Shown: in pieces, positions 1 through 8,089 of the stretch | Numbering within the stretch: position 1 is the stretch's first letter | Layout of the letters: each line of letters starts with the position of its first letter | Origin: HK1 sp965202735 | GTDB lineage: Bacteria; Pseudomonadota; Gammaproteobacteria; HK1 | Length of the DNA: 64,000 bases | Assembly: GCA_965202735.1 (NCBI GenBank) | Contig: OZ241844.1 | Span: 930,001-994,000, forward strand | Direction of reading: 5' to 3' | Translations under genes and position numbers: made by a program | Notes under the pieces: generated by a model | The model's database searches: none | What the model was told of the DNA's origin: nothing | What the model saw: only the letters and a program-made list of their open reading frames with translations

Positions 1-417
1 GAGAGGATCCGAACGCTCTACGCCATCGAGCGCCGCATCCGCCACCAGCCGCCAGAGGACCGTGCGCACGTGCGCCGCAGCGAGAGCGTGCCGGTGCTCG
101 ATGCGCTGCGGGCCTGGCTCGACGACACCCTCGGCACCCTCCCGCCCTCGAGCGTGCTCGGCAAGGCGATGGCGTATCTCGACCACCAGTGGGAGGCGCT
201 GGTGCGCTACTGCGACGACGGGCGCTACGGCATCGATACCAACCCCGTCGAGAATGCCATTCGTCCGTTCTGCGTCGGGCGCCGCAACTGGCTGTTCTGC
301 GATACCGTGGCCGGCGCCCATGCGAGCGCCCGGCTGTACTCGCTCATCGAGTGCGCCAAGGCCAACGGTCTCGAGCCCTACGCCTACCTGCGCCACGTGT
401 TCACCGAGCTGCCGTAG
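1..417 (+). pseudogene. IS66-family transposase, C-terminal part, cut by the window edge and by an internal TAG
   Basis: C-terminal end of an IS66 transposase (TnpC, a DDE-type nuclease that moves the element). The frame is open from base 1, so the 5' part lies outside the window. The family signature is clear: DTNPVENAIRPFCVGRRNW followed by the terminal helix RLYSLIECAKANGLEPYAYL. The frame stops at TAG (415-417), but the next codons in the same frame read AKSLGEIEALLP, which is the usual end of IS66 transposases. The TAG therefore looks like a nonsense change, probably from CAG, that removes the last ~20 residues. Activity is doubtful. The element ends ~125 bp downstream inside a metal-transport gene. 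Confidence 0.85.
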
Positions 418-530
418 GCGAAGTCCCTCGGCGAGATTGAAGCCCTGCTGCCGACCCGACTCGCCCCCGCTGCCCTAGCCCGAGACTCACTCCAGAAGCC
501 CTTCCCCTCCGCACGTCAATAACGCCCTTT

Positions 531-543
531 GCGGGGCGCTTAC
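531..543. repeat. IS66 right-end terminal inverted repeat
   Basis: The sequence GCGGGGCGCTTAC ends exactly where the znuA-like reading frame resumes. Its complement begins GTAAGCGCCCC, the typical tip of IS66-family elements. The matching left end and the expected 8 bp target duplication (one copy would begin at 544) are outside the window. Confidence 0.7.
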
Positions 544-1231
544 GACCGAAGGCATCGAGCCGATCGCTTACGGGCACGGCGCCGACACACACGCTCGCGA
601 CGGCGAAGCCGGCCACGACACGCACGCCGAAGGCGACGATCACGGAGATCATGCCCATGCCCACGGTGCCTTCGACCCCCATGCATGGCAGAGCCTCCGC
701 GATGCAGCGGTGTACGTGGACCACATCACCGCGGCGCTCGCCAGGGCCGACCCGGGGAATGCCGGCGTGTTCTACCGGAATCGCGAGGCCTATGTGGCCA
801 GAATCGAAGCTCTCGATTCGGAAATCCGCGAGCTCGTCGCCGGGCTTCCCGCGGGCAGCCGGACCGTCGTCACCTCCCACGACGCGTTCGGGTATTTCGG
901 CCGCGATTATGGGCTGGCCTTCATCGCGCCGCAGGGACTCAGCACCGAGTCGGAGGCGTCCGCACAGGATGTCGCCCGCCTCATCCAGCAGATCCGTGAT
1001 CGGGGCATTCGGGCCGTCTTCATCGAGAACGTGGGCGACCCACGCCTCCTCAAGCGCATCGCCGACGAGACGGGAGCCGTCATTGGCGGCACGCTCCATC
1101 CCGGCGCGCTGTCCGGCCCGGACGGCCCGGCGCCGACCTACCTCGACATGATGCGGCACAACGCGATGACGCTCGCGCGGGCGCTGACTCCGCAAGGCTT
1201 CGGCGCAACTTCCGAAAACCAGGACCGATAA
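544..1231 (+). pseudogene. Zinc/manganese ABC transporter substrate-binding protein (ZnuA-like), 5' part removed by IS66
   Basis: Remnant of a periplasmic metal-binding protein of the ZnuA/TroA cluster-9 family, which delivers Zn2+ or Mn2+ to an ABC importer. The frame reads TEGIEPIAYG straight after the IS66 tip, then a His/Asp-rich loop, AFDPHAW (first half-site), VVTSHDAFGYFGRDYGL with a ligand His, and the C-terminal LDMMRHNAMTLARAL, ending at TAA. Missing are the signal peptide and the N-terminal lobe with its first metal-ligand His. No ATPase or permease gene follows. The His-rich loop fits a zinc rather than manganese protein. About 230 of an expected ~310 residues remain, so it should be non-functional. 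Confidence 0.85.
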
Positions 1232-1324
1232 CCGCCGGAACGGTAGTGCTCGGAGAAGCCGTGCGGAAATGACACGAAGAGAACTCGTCGGGCGGCTCCA
1301 CTCGCTGCCTCGCCCCGCTGCGGA

Positions 1325-1606
1325 TTATGGACGCTCTCGCCATGACCGATACTCGGCGGGGCGCAGACCGTAGCGCGCCAGCACTCCTTCATGCAGCCGC
1401 CTCAGCTCCTCGACCACGAGGGCCTCGAGAGCCTCCCGGTCGGCCTCCGCCACCGTGTCCGCCCATCCCTCGACGGCCAGCCGGACCGCATCGAGCGGGT
1501 CCCGGTCCGGACGCATGACGACATCCCGGACGCTCTGCCTGATGACGTCCCGGTACGCCAGCCGCAGCGGGTCCGGCTCGGCCAGAGTCTGCCTGGGTGT
1601 GCCCCC
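1325..1606 (-). pseudogene. Conserved hypothetical protein, 5' end removed by the ISKra4 insertion
   Basis: Minus-strand frame with convincing coding character: PLRLAYRDVIRQSVRDVVMR, then VEGWADTVAEADREALEAL and ELRRLHEGVLARYGLRPAEY, ending in TAA at 1325-1327. The only start in this frame (MILISSGGTP) lies in the terminal sequence of the neighbouring ISKra4 element, so the native N-terminus has been replaced or lost. Function is not recognised. Residues are mostly charged and helical, with no membrane segment or signal. The same IS-derived N-terminus is found in front of the membrane gene at 6470-7474, showing that both genes abut copies of the same IS end. Confidence 0.5.
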
Positions 1607-3070
1607 GGAACTGATCAGTATCAATGAAGGTATGTCCGTCGAAGGGGTACGACATTGTCAGGACAAGCCACGTCGGCTCGATACGTTTCCGCGAGCACAG
1701 GCCATGCATGGTCGAATCGTTGGCTCTGCACGAGCGAGCGCAGGGTGAGAATGGCTTGCCCGCCGGGCAGGCCCCAGCGCATCCCGGAGCGCTTGAGCCG
1801 TTCGGTGACCAAGGTCTTGCAGGCCGCCTCGACGACCCCGGAGCCGATGGGCAGGCCCCGCGCCTTGGCCTCGGCGTAGCCCATGCGGTGGCGATTGCCG
1901 CGGAAGTAGCCGAGCACCTGTGCGATGCGCTCCTCGTCGGGATATCTCGTGCGCAGATGCACCAGCGCGCGGATGACCCGCTCGACCCCGGCGGGCTCAT
2001 GACGCAGCCGGTGGCGATAGGTGTTGAGCTGCGTCGCCGCCTTGGGCGAGGCGGTGCCGTAGGCGGCGTCGAAGGCGTCGCTGAGCTGCTCGACGGCGTG
2101 GTAGAAGTCGATGAGTTCGACGCCCTCGGGCAGCGCACCGGAGAGGAACGTCCAGTTGTCCTTCGCCCCGTCGGCGAGCTTGACCACGGTGAGGTCCGGG
2201 CGCGGGGCGCGCACCGCCGCGACCTCGGCGGCAACCATCGCCTTGAGGCTCGCCTTGCGCGGCTGCGGCATCCGGCCCATGCGCACGCTGTACAGCCGCT
2301 CGCCCTGGGCATCGACCAGCGAGACCGTGGCACAGCCCGCCTCGCGGTATCCGCCGCGCATCGGCGCCATCACCCCGTCGAGCGAGACCACCACCGCACG
2401 GGCCGCCTCCGGCACCGCGACGCTGGCCTCGCGCACCGTGGTCTCGAACGTCTCGCGCTGCGCCTCCCAGCGCGCCGACAGCGCCTTGGGCAGCCGGTCG
2501 AGGCTGCTCTTCGACGGCTGCATCGGCCCGAGGGTGGCCAGCACCTGCTCGGCGTCTCGCGGGGTCAGATGCGAGACCAGCAGCGCACCGTGGCGCGCCG
2601 CGAGCGGCGTCCAGTACCCCTCGACGATGCCCACCCGGCGCTCCAGCGCCGCCACTGCCCGCGCCCCGCGCCGCGCCCGGTACAGCGTGCGGGTCACCGA
2701 CACCGGGCCGGCGGTGGTGAGGTAGGTCTGGGCACTGCGACACGCCCGGCGATGGACCTCGCCGTCGATGAGCACGAACGGCAGGTCCACGTCGTGTCGG
2801 GCGAGCGCCTGTTCGGTGACCGCGCACTCGGTGCGGGCGAACAGGGCGTGGAGCTCGCGCTCGAAGTTCTCGAACGAATGCGTGTCGGACGATTCGTACT
2901 TCTTCAGCAGCGCACTCACGCGCCGGGGGAGTGCTTCGAGCACGCTCCAGACATCTTGGGGAGTGGGTTTGTCGGTCGGCGTATGGGATACTTCCATTGG
3001 GGCAGCCCTCCACAGTGTTGGGATTTCGCGCACAGCATTGTTGCAGAGGATCACTGCCCCGTCTTCCCCT
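1598..3070 (-). mobile_element. ISKra4-family insertion sequence
   Basis: Element carrying one transposase gene on the minus strand. Its transposase-3' end is defined by comparison with the deleted copy at 7475: both share GGGTGTGYCCCCRGAACTGA and the following ~45 bases almost unchanged. The other end is not resolved; it should lie shortly upstream of the transposase start, roughly 3040-3110. I could not find an inverted match of the left tip there, so the right boundary given is approximate. The element has truncated the gene at 1325-1606. Confidence 0.7.
1621..2997 (-). CDS. ISKra4-family transposase
   Basis: 458-residue transposase in an apparently intact frame. Recognised by the C-terminal family motif GLPIGSGVVEAACKTLVTER followed by LKRSGMRWGLPGGQAILTLR, and by the catalytic-core stretches AVVVSLDGVMAPMRGG, LADGAKDNWTFL and LIDFYHAVEQL, which fit a DDE-type core. 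The start chosen is ATG at 2995-2997 (MEVSHTPTDK) because GGAGGG lies 7 bases upstream; an upstream in-frame start at 3054 has no such site. The gene fills most of the element and ends 14 bases inside its tip. A deletion derivative of the same gene is at 7501-7830. Confidence 0.9.
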   Translation of the reverse strand: MEVSHTPTDKPTPQDVWSVLEALPRRVSALLKKYESSDTHSFENFERELHALFARTECAVTEQALARHDVDLPFVLIDGEVHRRACRSAQTYLTTAGPVSVTRTLYRARRGARAVAALERRVGIVEGYWTPLAARHGALLVSHLTPRDAEQVLATLGPMQPSKSSLDRLPKALSARWEAQRETFETTVREASVAVPEAARAVVVSLDGVMAPMRGGYREAGCATVSLVDAQGERLYSVRMGRMPQPRKASLKAMVAAEVAAVRAPRPDLTVVKLADGAKDNWTFLSGALPEGVELIDFYHAVEQLSDAFDAAYGTASPKAATQLNTYRHRLRHEPAGVERVIRALVHLRTRYPDEERIAQVLGYFRGNRHRMGYAEAKARGLPIGSGVVEAACKTLVTERLKRSGMRWGLPGGQAILTLRSLVQSQRFDHAWPVLAETYRADVACPDNVVPLRRTYLH

Positions 3071-3084
3071 CTGAGCTTGCCTGC

Positions 3085-3101
3085 GGTGACAAAGTGTCAC
3101 C
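3085..3101. repeat. 7-bp inverted repeat upstream of the ISKra4 transposase
   Basis: GGTGACA and TGTCACC separated by three bases. It lies 88 bases upstream of the transposase start, between that gene and the 3' end of the Fic gene. It could be an operator or part of the element end; the sequence does not decide. Confidence 0.3.
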
Positions 3102-3152
3102 GGAGACGGGTTCTTCTTCGTCTGGCGTTTTCCACAAATCTTTAGAATTCGA

Positions 3153-4394
3153 TCACTTAGGAGTATTAGCTCGTGTCAGTTCTAGATCTACACCCGTCTG
3201 CCTGATGGCCAGGTACTCGTGGGTCGATCGTTCGTATGCCCAGAGATACAGATCGCGCAGCAGCTCGATGCGCGTCAGCTCGTACACGCCGAGGATGGCG
3301 CAGGTGTACGCCCGCTCCGGTACGTCGAGAAAGGTCAACGGACACAGGTTGGCACGAATCAGGGGCAGGTTGGCGGCAAGTCGCGAGGTGCGCTTGTTGA
3401 CGTCCGCGAAGGGTTGCAGATACGGCAGGTGCACCATCACGAAGAAGGACTGCTCGAACGGGTCGTCGATTCGGCTTGCCTTGTCCAGTACTTCGTCGAG
3501 CATCTCGTCGATTCGTGCGGGCACGGAGAGCGGTCGGTAGACGCTCTTGCCGATCTCGACGACATGCTGCCGGAGCCGCCCCTCGTCGGCGGGGTTGGGC
3601 AGCAGGTTCTCGGAAAGCACACTGTGAAGGTTGAGAAGCGTATAGCGATTGAAGCCGACCGCTTCGGCATTCTCCACCAGCAATTCGATCGCGGCCTTGT
3701 GGTTCAGAATCATCTGCGTTTCGAGCAGCGCCTTGCCCCGGGCCGCCTTGCCGTGCTCGATCAGCTCGCGCGTGTCGAGTCGGGTGTAGGTATTGCCTTC
3801 CAGATGGCTGGAGGCCCAGGAGAGATCGATCAGGAGGCGGCCAAGAATGGCTCGGCCATGAGTCCCCTCGGGCGCTCCCAAACGACCGGTGTCGCCCATG
3901 CGCCGCAACTGACGGCGCATGGGCCCAGGGAGGTACCACGTCTCGTTGGGCTGGTAGCTGTCGAGAAAGTCGCGCTGGTATCCCACCGGTCCGCGCGCCC
4001 CGAGCGGCCGGTCCACGTAGGCGAGAACGTCCCGGCTGTCCGCGGCAAGCGGAATGTGGCTCGGGAAGGCGTCCTCATCGGCCGTGGAGGACGGGACCGA
4101 CGGCGGCTCGACCGCGAGATAACGACGAGCGCGTCCCCTGCCCGCCGCGACGATGCGCTTCTCGTCGATCAATCGAGCAATGCGACGCTGGACGGTCCTG
4201 CGCGCGAGCGCCGGATGCCTGGCCAGCAGCTCGGCCAGCGTCAACCCGCCGGGAGCGTGCCGGATGCCATGGAGCAACGCTTCGGTTGTGTTGGGAGGGG
4301 GCATGATCTCGTCTGGCGCAGTTGGCGGAATTGATGGCGCCATTGTGGCGCAGCTCTCGAAACCGCGCCATTTTCGTGGCGCAATCGGGACCAC
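3153..4394 (-). CDS. Fic-family protein with N-terminal winged helix and altered catalytic motif
   Basis: Fic proteins usually transfer AMP from ATP to a target hydroxyl. This 413-residue frame has an N-terminal winged-helix region (about residues 35-95, TLAELLARHPALARRTVQRR), the Fic_N linker, and the Fic core. An inhibitory-helix motif of the S-x-x-x-E-G type is present as SSHLEG (195-200). The active-site loop reads LQPFADVNKRTSR (326-338), so the catalytic His of HPFx(D/E)GNGR is Gln327, while Pro, Phe, Asp, Asn and Arg are kept. It may be catalytically dead, or use another chemistry. The start is uncertain: MVPIAP at 4394, MAPSIP at 4343 or MPPPNT at 4304 all have weak ribosome sites. 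The gene lies between two ISKra4 sequences. Confidence 0.85.
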   Translation of the reverse strand: MVPIAPRKWRGFESCATMAPSIPPTAPDEIMPPPNTTEALLHGIRHAPGGLTLAELLARHPALARRTVQRRIARLIDEKRIVAAGRGRARRYLAVEPPSVPSSTADEDAFPSHIPLAADSRDVLAYVDRPLGARGPVGYQRDFLDSYQPNETWYLPGPMRRQLRRMGDTGRLGAPEGTHGRAILGRLLIDLSWASSHLEGNTYTRLDTRELIEHGKAARGKALLETQMILNHKAAIELLVENAEAVGFNRYTLLNLHSVLSENLLPNPADEGRLRQHVVEIGKSVYRPLSVPARIDEMLDEVLDKASRIDDPFEQSFFVMVHLPYLQPFADVNKRTSRLAANLPLIRANLCPLTFLDVPERAYTCAILGVYELTRIELLRDLYLWAYERSTHEYLAIRQTGVDLELTRANTPK

Positions 4395-4643
4395 TGAGCG
4401 TCGTCATCGGCCTGCCCCCGGATCACTTGAGCGCTGTGTCGCCGTCCACGGAAACGGGGTAACTCCACGACGTACTTCACGAGTCACTTACATTCGCCCC
4501 GCCGGCAAGCTGATTCTCTCGATGAACAGCAACGCGAGCCTCGAAGGAGAGATCAGTCATGCCCTCGCAGCTCTCAACGCTGGAGCCTGAGTCACAACAA
4601 TATCTCGCGATTTTTGCAACAATCAGGTAAATGCGTTTTGCGA

Positions 4644-5522
4644 CTACATGATGACCATCGCTGCGACAACAATAATAATGAGCACGGCAAACGCTCCTGC
4701 CAGCAACATGACGTCCCGTTTCTTCAGCACCGGATTGGCCTCAGATACATCTGCGCGCCGCGGCACTTTCTCGATAGAGCGGGCCAGATCCCCGATCATC
4801 TTCGCCCGCTCCTCTTCCAAGCGTATCAGCTTCCGCAATTTGCGGCGTGTTCCTGGCGCCGCGCCTACCGCCTCGCGCAGTGCCTGCTGCAGCCGGACGC
4901 GCAAGTCGCTACCAACTGGAGCGGCGGGGCGACGCGGTTTTGGTTCCGACATTTCCGACGTCGCGGCAAACTTTTCGAGTTCGCCCTGTTCCACCTGCTC
5001 GGAGGTCAAGATCAACACGCCGTAGCGCCCTTTCTGGCGCGCCGCCCGGCTCAGGAAATCCGCCCAGCGGGAACGACTCTCCTCCGGCAGATCCGGCGGT
5101 TCATATGTATGCAGCCGAAATTCGGGTGCGAACGCATCGGTAACGGGGTCCCGGCGCGCAGCAAGGTCTTTGTGGATGGCTGCAATCCGGCGCAGCGCCT
5201 CCGCAGCTTCGACGTCGGATAGCGGAGATTCTATCCAGCATCCCGCAGCGATATATGCGCCACGATTATGCTCGGTGTCATTGGGCTTAATCCAGCGGTA
5301 CTCGGAAAAAATCGCAGCTTCGGAGTACTCCGTCGCAACCCGGCGGAGAAAATAAGTCGGTTTGCCCCGTTTCGGAAATTGTCTTTCCAATGGCACATCC
5401 AGATATCTCCGCAGCTCCGGCAGCTGCCTCCCATCCAGAACCGTGTAATCAAAGCCATAACGGTCCGTCGGCGTGCCGCACACGAAAAAAATAGGTGCTT
5501 CTCGAGTCAAGTAGCCGCCCAC
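4644..5522 (-). CDS. Third gene of the GTPase/membrane operon: tail-anchored protein of unknown function
   Basis: 293-residue protein. I do not recognise the family. The N-terminal part (APIFFVCGTPTDRYGFDYTV, then YFLRRVATEYSEAAIFSEYR and AYIAAGCWIESPL) looks like a folded domain; the middle is charged and helical (RVRLQQALREAVG, RKLIRLEEERAKMIGDLARS), probably coiled coil; the last ~20 residues, VMLLAGAFAVLIIIVVAAMV, form a single membrane anchor. The start chosen is GTG at 5520-5522, which overlaps the end of the GTPase gene by 16 bases and suggests coupled translation; a longer frame from 5603 would run through the GTPase gene in another phase. Base composition is lower in G+C than the core genes, consistent with transfer. 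Confidence 0.65.
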   Translation of the reverse strand: MGGYLTREAPIFFVCGTPTDRYGFDYTVLDGRQLPELRRYLDVPLERQFPKRGKPTYFLRRVATEYSEAAIFSEYRWIKPNDTEHNRGAYIAAGCWIESPLSDVEAAEALRRIAAIHKDLAARRDPVTDAFAPEFRLHTYEPPDLPEESRSRWADFLSRAARQKGRYGVLILTSEQVEQGELEKFAATSEMSEPKPRRPAAPVGSDLRVRLQQALREAVGAAPGTRRKLRKLIRLEEERAKMIGDLARSIEKVPRRADVSEANPVLKKRDVMLLAGAFAVLIIIVVAAMVIM

Positions 5523-6454
5523 GTCTTCACTCGCTCCCAAAGCGTGCGACGAACGCGCGGATACCCCCGCAGCGCACGACCAGTGGCATAGGTGTATATC
5601 CACTGGATTACCCGCTCAACCGGCACTGAATCTCGTTTTTCTATCCGCGCTTGTGACACGCCGCCTGCTTTGGCCGGTTCCATAGCGACACTGCCAACAG
5701 TAAACCGGACATATTGGACTTGCGCCTTTCGAAATCGCCGAAGCGCCGCGCGAGTTTGCGGGAAATGCCGACGGAAAAATACTTTAGGATCGAGATTTAC
5801 ATTCGGTGCCTCATCCCATTTTGCCGCCACAAATAGAAGATTAATTCGGCTCAATCCCAACTCCCGGAGACGGCCGAGAAGATTACTGAACAGCATATCT
5901 TCATACAAATCCTGATCTCGATCATCCGTCGATTCGGCATCGTTTGCATCCGGATGGTGCCTTTTGGTATCAGCGACGAAAAGAAAGAGCTTTTTGACTG
6001 AGCGTGTTGTTAAGATAGTCTCTAAATCTCTATTCAGTTGTGAAATATAGTTCGAATCCTCGATTCGTGGAAGGATTGCTTGAAAGCTCTCGCCCGAAAT
6101 TTCAGCAAAGCTCAGCTTGATAGATTTCCTCCTTTAACCAAATTCAATAAAAAAAGTTCGAAGGTCACTCAAGGAAGTTCTCTTTGGAAATTCACCGCGG
6201 TCGAACCGGAAAACCCATTCCTGAAGCTCAGGATCATGATACTCGTCTCCATCACCGTTTCTTACTGTGAAATCTACGCTTTCATCCGTATGGAGCCGAT
6301 GAATTATGGCATTCTGTAGCGTCGATTTCCCGGCTCCAACCGCGCCAACAGTGAACAGGCAATAGCCACCCTGTGGCAGCAACGGTCCCCTTTCGTGTTG
6401 CCCGACTTCTCCAGATCCGAGCCGGACAGCCTCCAGCCTTTCCTCATCTTTCAT
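5507..6454 (-). pseudogene. P-loop GTPase of a three-gene operon, interrupted by an in-frame UAA
   Basis: The frame starts at 6454 and holds a Walker A motif, FTVGAVGAGKSTLQNAIIHR (residues ~34-53). A TAA codon at 6134-6136 stops it after 106 residues. The same frame then continues for ~208 codons with the rest of a GTPase: LSFAEISGES (switch II-like, in place of DxxG), VKKLFLFVADT, and INLLFVAAKWDE, a plausible base-specificity strand with K-x-D. No frameshift is needed, so one base change (for example CAA to TAA) explains the break. The second half lacks a good start. The overall plan resembles the double-GTPase/TRAFAC-like NTPases of bacterial conflict loci, but this assignment is inference. 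15 bases separate it from the membrane gene upstream. Confidence 0.65.
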
Positions 6455-6469
6455 GACTGCACTTCGCCT

Positions 6470-7474
6470 CTAGTCGTATTGAGGCCGATAAAACGCAATC
6501 GAAAGCGCAGGAGCAATGATATCCAGCAGAGCCCCCAGCACCACCGAGAGAAAAATGGCGACCGGGCTTACCATTTGCATGAAATTCCGCCAAGTGTATT
6601 TGAATTTTCCGATCTCATCCGCCTTGTCATTGACCTCTTCCAGCTCAAGTGGCGGTTTCGGGGACAGCCAGCGATTGACCTCACCCTCGATCCATTTGAG
6701 ATCCCTGCGCATTGCATCGGTGTGCTCTCGACGATAGTCCCTTTCTTCCACATGTCGTCGGTGAATAGCCCTTTTCTCTGTGACCGAGTCATGCAAGGCG
6801 GTGTATGCGTTCACCACACCGCGATCTCGACGCTCTTCAATAAGTTCACGGATATGTTTTTCGAGACTTAGAGCATACTGTTCATGTTTACGCATGGACG
6901 CCTCCGGTGGCGGAGGTACTAAATCCGTCGGCGTCGTCTCAAGCAACGTCTCGATGCGTTTCAAATGATCTTGAGCGCGTTCGCCAAGACCAGGATTACG
7001 GGGATCTGTAATCTGGCGCTTGAGTTTGGTAATCTCATTTTCAACTTCTGAAATCATCTTCAATTCCGCCTGATACCTAGGATCTCTATCAATAATCCCC
7101 AGAGATTTTTTGCTCTCCTGATCAAACAGTATCCATGCCTCCTCTTGCGTTTCTCTCACAATATCTTCTTTTATCAAACGTGAATAAAACGCGTTGGTAT
7201 TACTGACAAAACTGAAGACAAATACGATAAAAAATACCAAAAACGGCCCGGCAAGGCTATCGTGATTGATTCGTGCAGTTCTGATTTTGAAGTTGATTGC
7301 AAGCAAACTCAAACCAATAATGGCGGCGATCGGAATACTCATATAGATTGGCAAATCTTCGGAAAATTCAAGATAGGTTGTGAATGCGCTGAAACCGGAC
7401 GCGATTATCACGATGATTGCGAAAATCACATCGAAAAAGGTACCTCTTGGCGAGTCTCGATCGATATATTCCAT
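6470..7474 (-). CDS. First gene of the GTPase operon: membrane protein with long coiled coil
   Basis: 334 residues from ATG 7472-7474 (MEYIDRDSPRGTFF). Topology visible in the sequence: three N-terminal hydrophobic segments (FFDVIFAIIVIIASGFSAFT; MSIPIAAIIGLSLLAI; FLVFFIVFVFSFV), a ~200-residue charged helical middle likely to form coiled coil (ELKMISEVENEITKLKRQI and EQYALSLEKHIRELIEERR), and a C-terminal hydrophobic segment MVSPVAIFLSVVLGALLDII. Family not recognised. It probably anchors the GTPase and the tail-anchored third protein to the inner membrane. The tip of a deleted ISKra4 copy begins at 7475, directly before the start codon, so the native promoter and ribosome site are gone. Codon use is AT-richer than the core genes. 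Confidence 0.7.
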   Translation of the reverse strand: MEYIDRDSPRGTFFDVIFAIIVIIASGFSAFTTYLEFSEDLPIYMSIPIAAIIGLSLLAINFKIRTARINHDSLAGPFLVFFIVFVFSFVSNTNAFYSRLIKEDIVRETQEEAWILFDQESKKSLGIIDRDPRYQAELKMISEVENEITKLKRQITDPRNPGLGERAQDHLKRIETLLETTPTDLVPPPPEASMRKHEQYALSLEKHIRELIEERRDRGVVNAYTALHDSVTEKRAIHRRHVEERDYRREHTDAMRRDLKWIEGEVNRWLSPKPPLELEEVNDKADEIGKFKYTWRNFMQMVSPVAIFLSVVLGALLDIIAPALSIAFYRPQYD

Positions 7475-7830
7475 GGGTGTGTCCCCAGAACTGATCAGTA
7501 TCAATGAATGTATGTCCGTCGAAGAGCCGCCACGTTGTCAGGACAATTCACCTCGGCACAGCCCTCCCGCAGTATCCGCCGCGCGTCGGCGCCATCACCT
7601 CGTCGAGCGAGACCACCACCGCACGGACCGCCTCCGGCACCGCGACGCTGGCCTCTCGCACCGTGGCCTCGAACGTCTCGCGCTGCGCCTCCCAACGCGC
7701 CGACAGCGCCTTGGGCAGCCGATCGAGGCCGCTCTTCGACGGCTGCATCGCCCCGAGGGTGGCAGCACCTGCTCGGCGTCTCGCGGGGTGAGATGCGAGA
7801 CCAGTGACGCGCCGCGAGCGGTACCCTACG
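7475..7830 (-). mobile_element. Deletion remnant of the same ISKra4-family element
   Basis: The first ~55 bases match the tip and transposase 3' end of the copy at 1598 with few changes. The match then jumps to the part of that copy near 2326-2620 (coding for VVSLDEVMAP and SARWEAQRETFEATVREASV), so about 660 bases encoding the transposase C-terminus are deleted. The homology fades near 7830. Same orientation as the intact copy. The two copies bracket the Fic gene and the GTPase operon. Confidence 0.8.
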
Positions 7831-7877
7831 CATGATACAGCGGTCAACCACGCTGTCAAAACGCGCTGCAATCACAG

Positions 7878-8001
7878 TCAGCAATTCCCGCTAACGCCCG
7901 GAGAGACCGTGCCGCGACGGGATTCCGGCGCAATGCCGACCACCAGGGCGTCCAATCGAGGGGATTTCAGGGGCCTGTTCTCGCCTGGCGGGAATTGCTG
8001 A
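7878..8001 (+). repeat. ~120-bp intergenic repeat, family 1, copy 1
   Basis: Bounded by a perfect 14-base inverted repeat, TCAGCAATTCCCGC and GCGGGAATTGCTGA. Inside, AACGCCCGGAGAG, a GGGATTCC box, GGGGATTTC and the hairpin-like TCTCGCCTGGCGGGA recur in the other copies. No coding frame. Other copies: 21432, 28380, 47280, 50706 and 51692. Confidence 0.85.
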
Positions 8002-8089
8002 ATCACAGTCACGTTTCCGGGCCGCTGGGCTGCCACCATCGGACCGAACACCGCCGCCCTGATCGAAACCCGCGTCGCTTCGCTCCGGC

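Noticed and set aside
1624..3540. 638-codon plus-strand frame opposite the ISKra4 transposase
   Set aside because: Antisense shadow; the minus strand holds a recognisable transposase with its own ribosome site.
4559..4630. 23-codon ORF (MPSQLSTLEPESQQYLAIFA) with a GGAGAG site
   Set aside because: Too short, no similarity, and no supporting context; may be the broken start of a lost gene but cannot be supported.
6134..6136. Programmed readthrough or recoding of the UAA in the GTPase gene
   Set aside because: No recoding signal is recognisable, and UAA is not the codon used for selenocysteine or pyrrolysine. A simple nonsense mutation is more economical.
1598..7830. Composite transposon formed by two ISKra4 copies carrying the Fic gene and GTPase operon
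   Set aside because: One copy is reduced to a fragment, the right end of the intact copy is not defined, and no target duplication was found. The two copies only show that the segment is bracketed by IS DNA.
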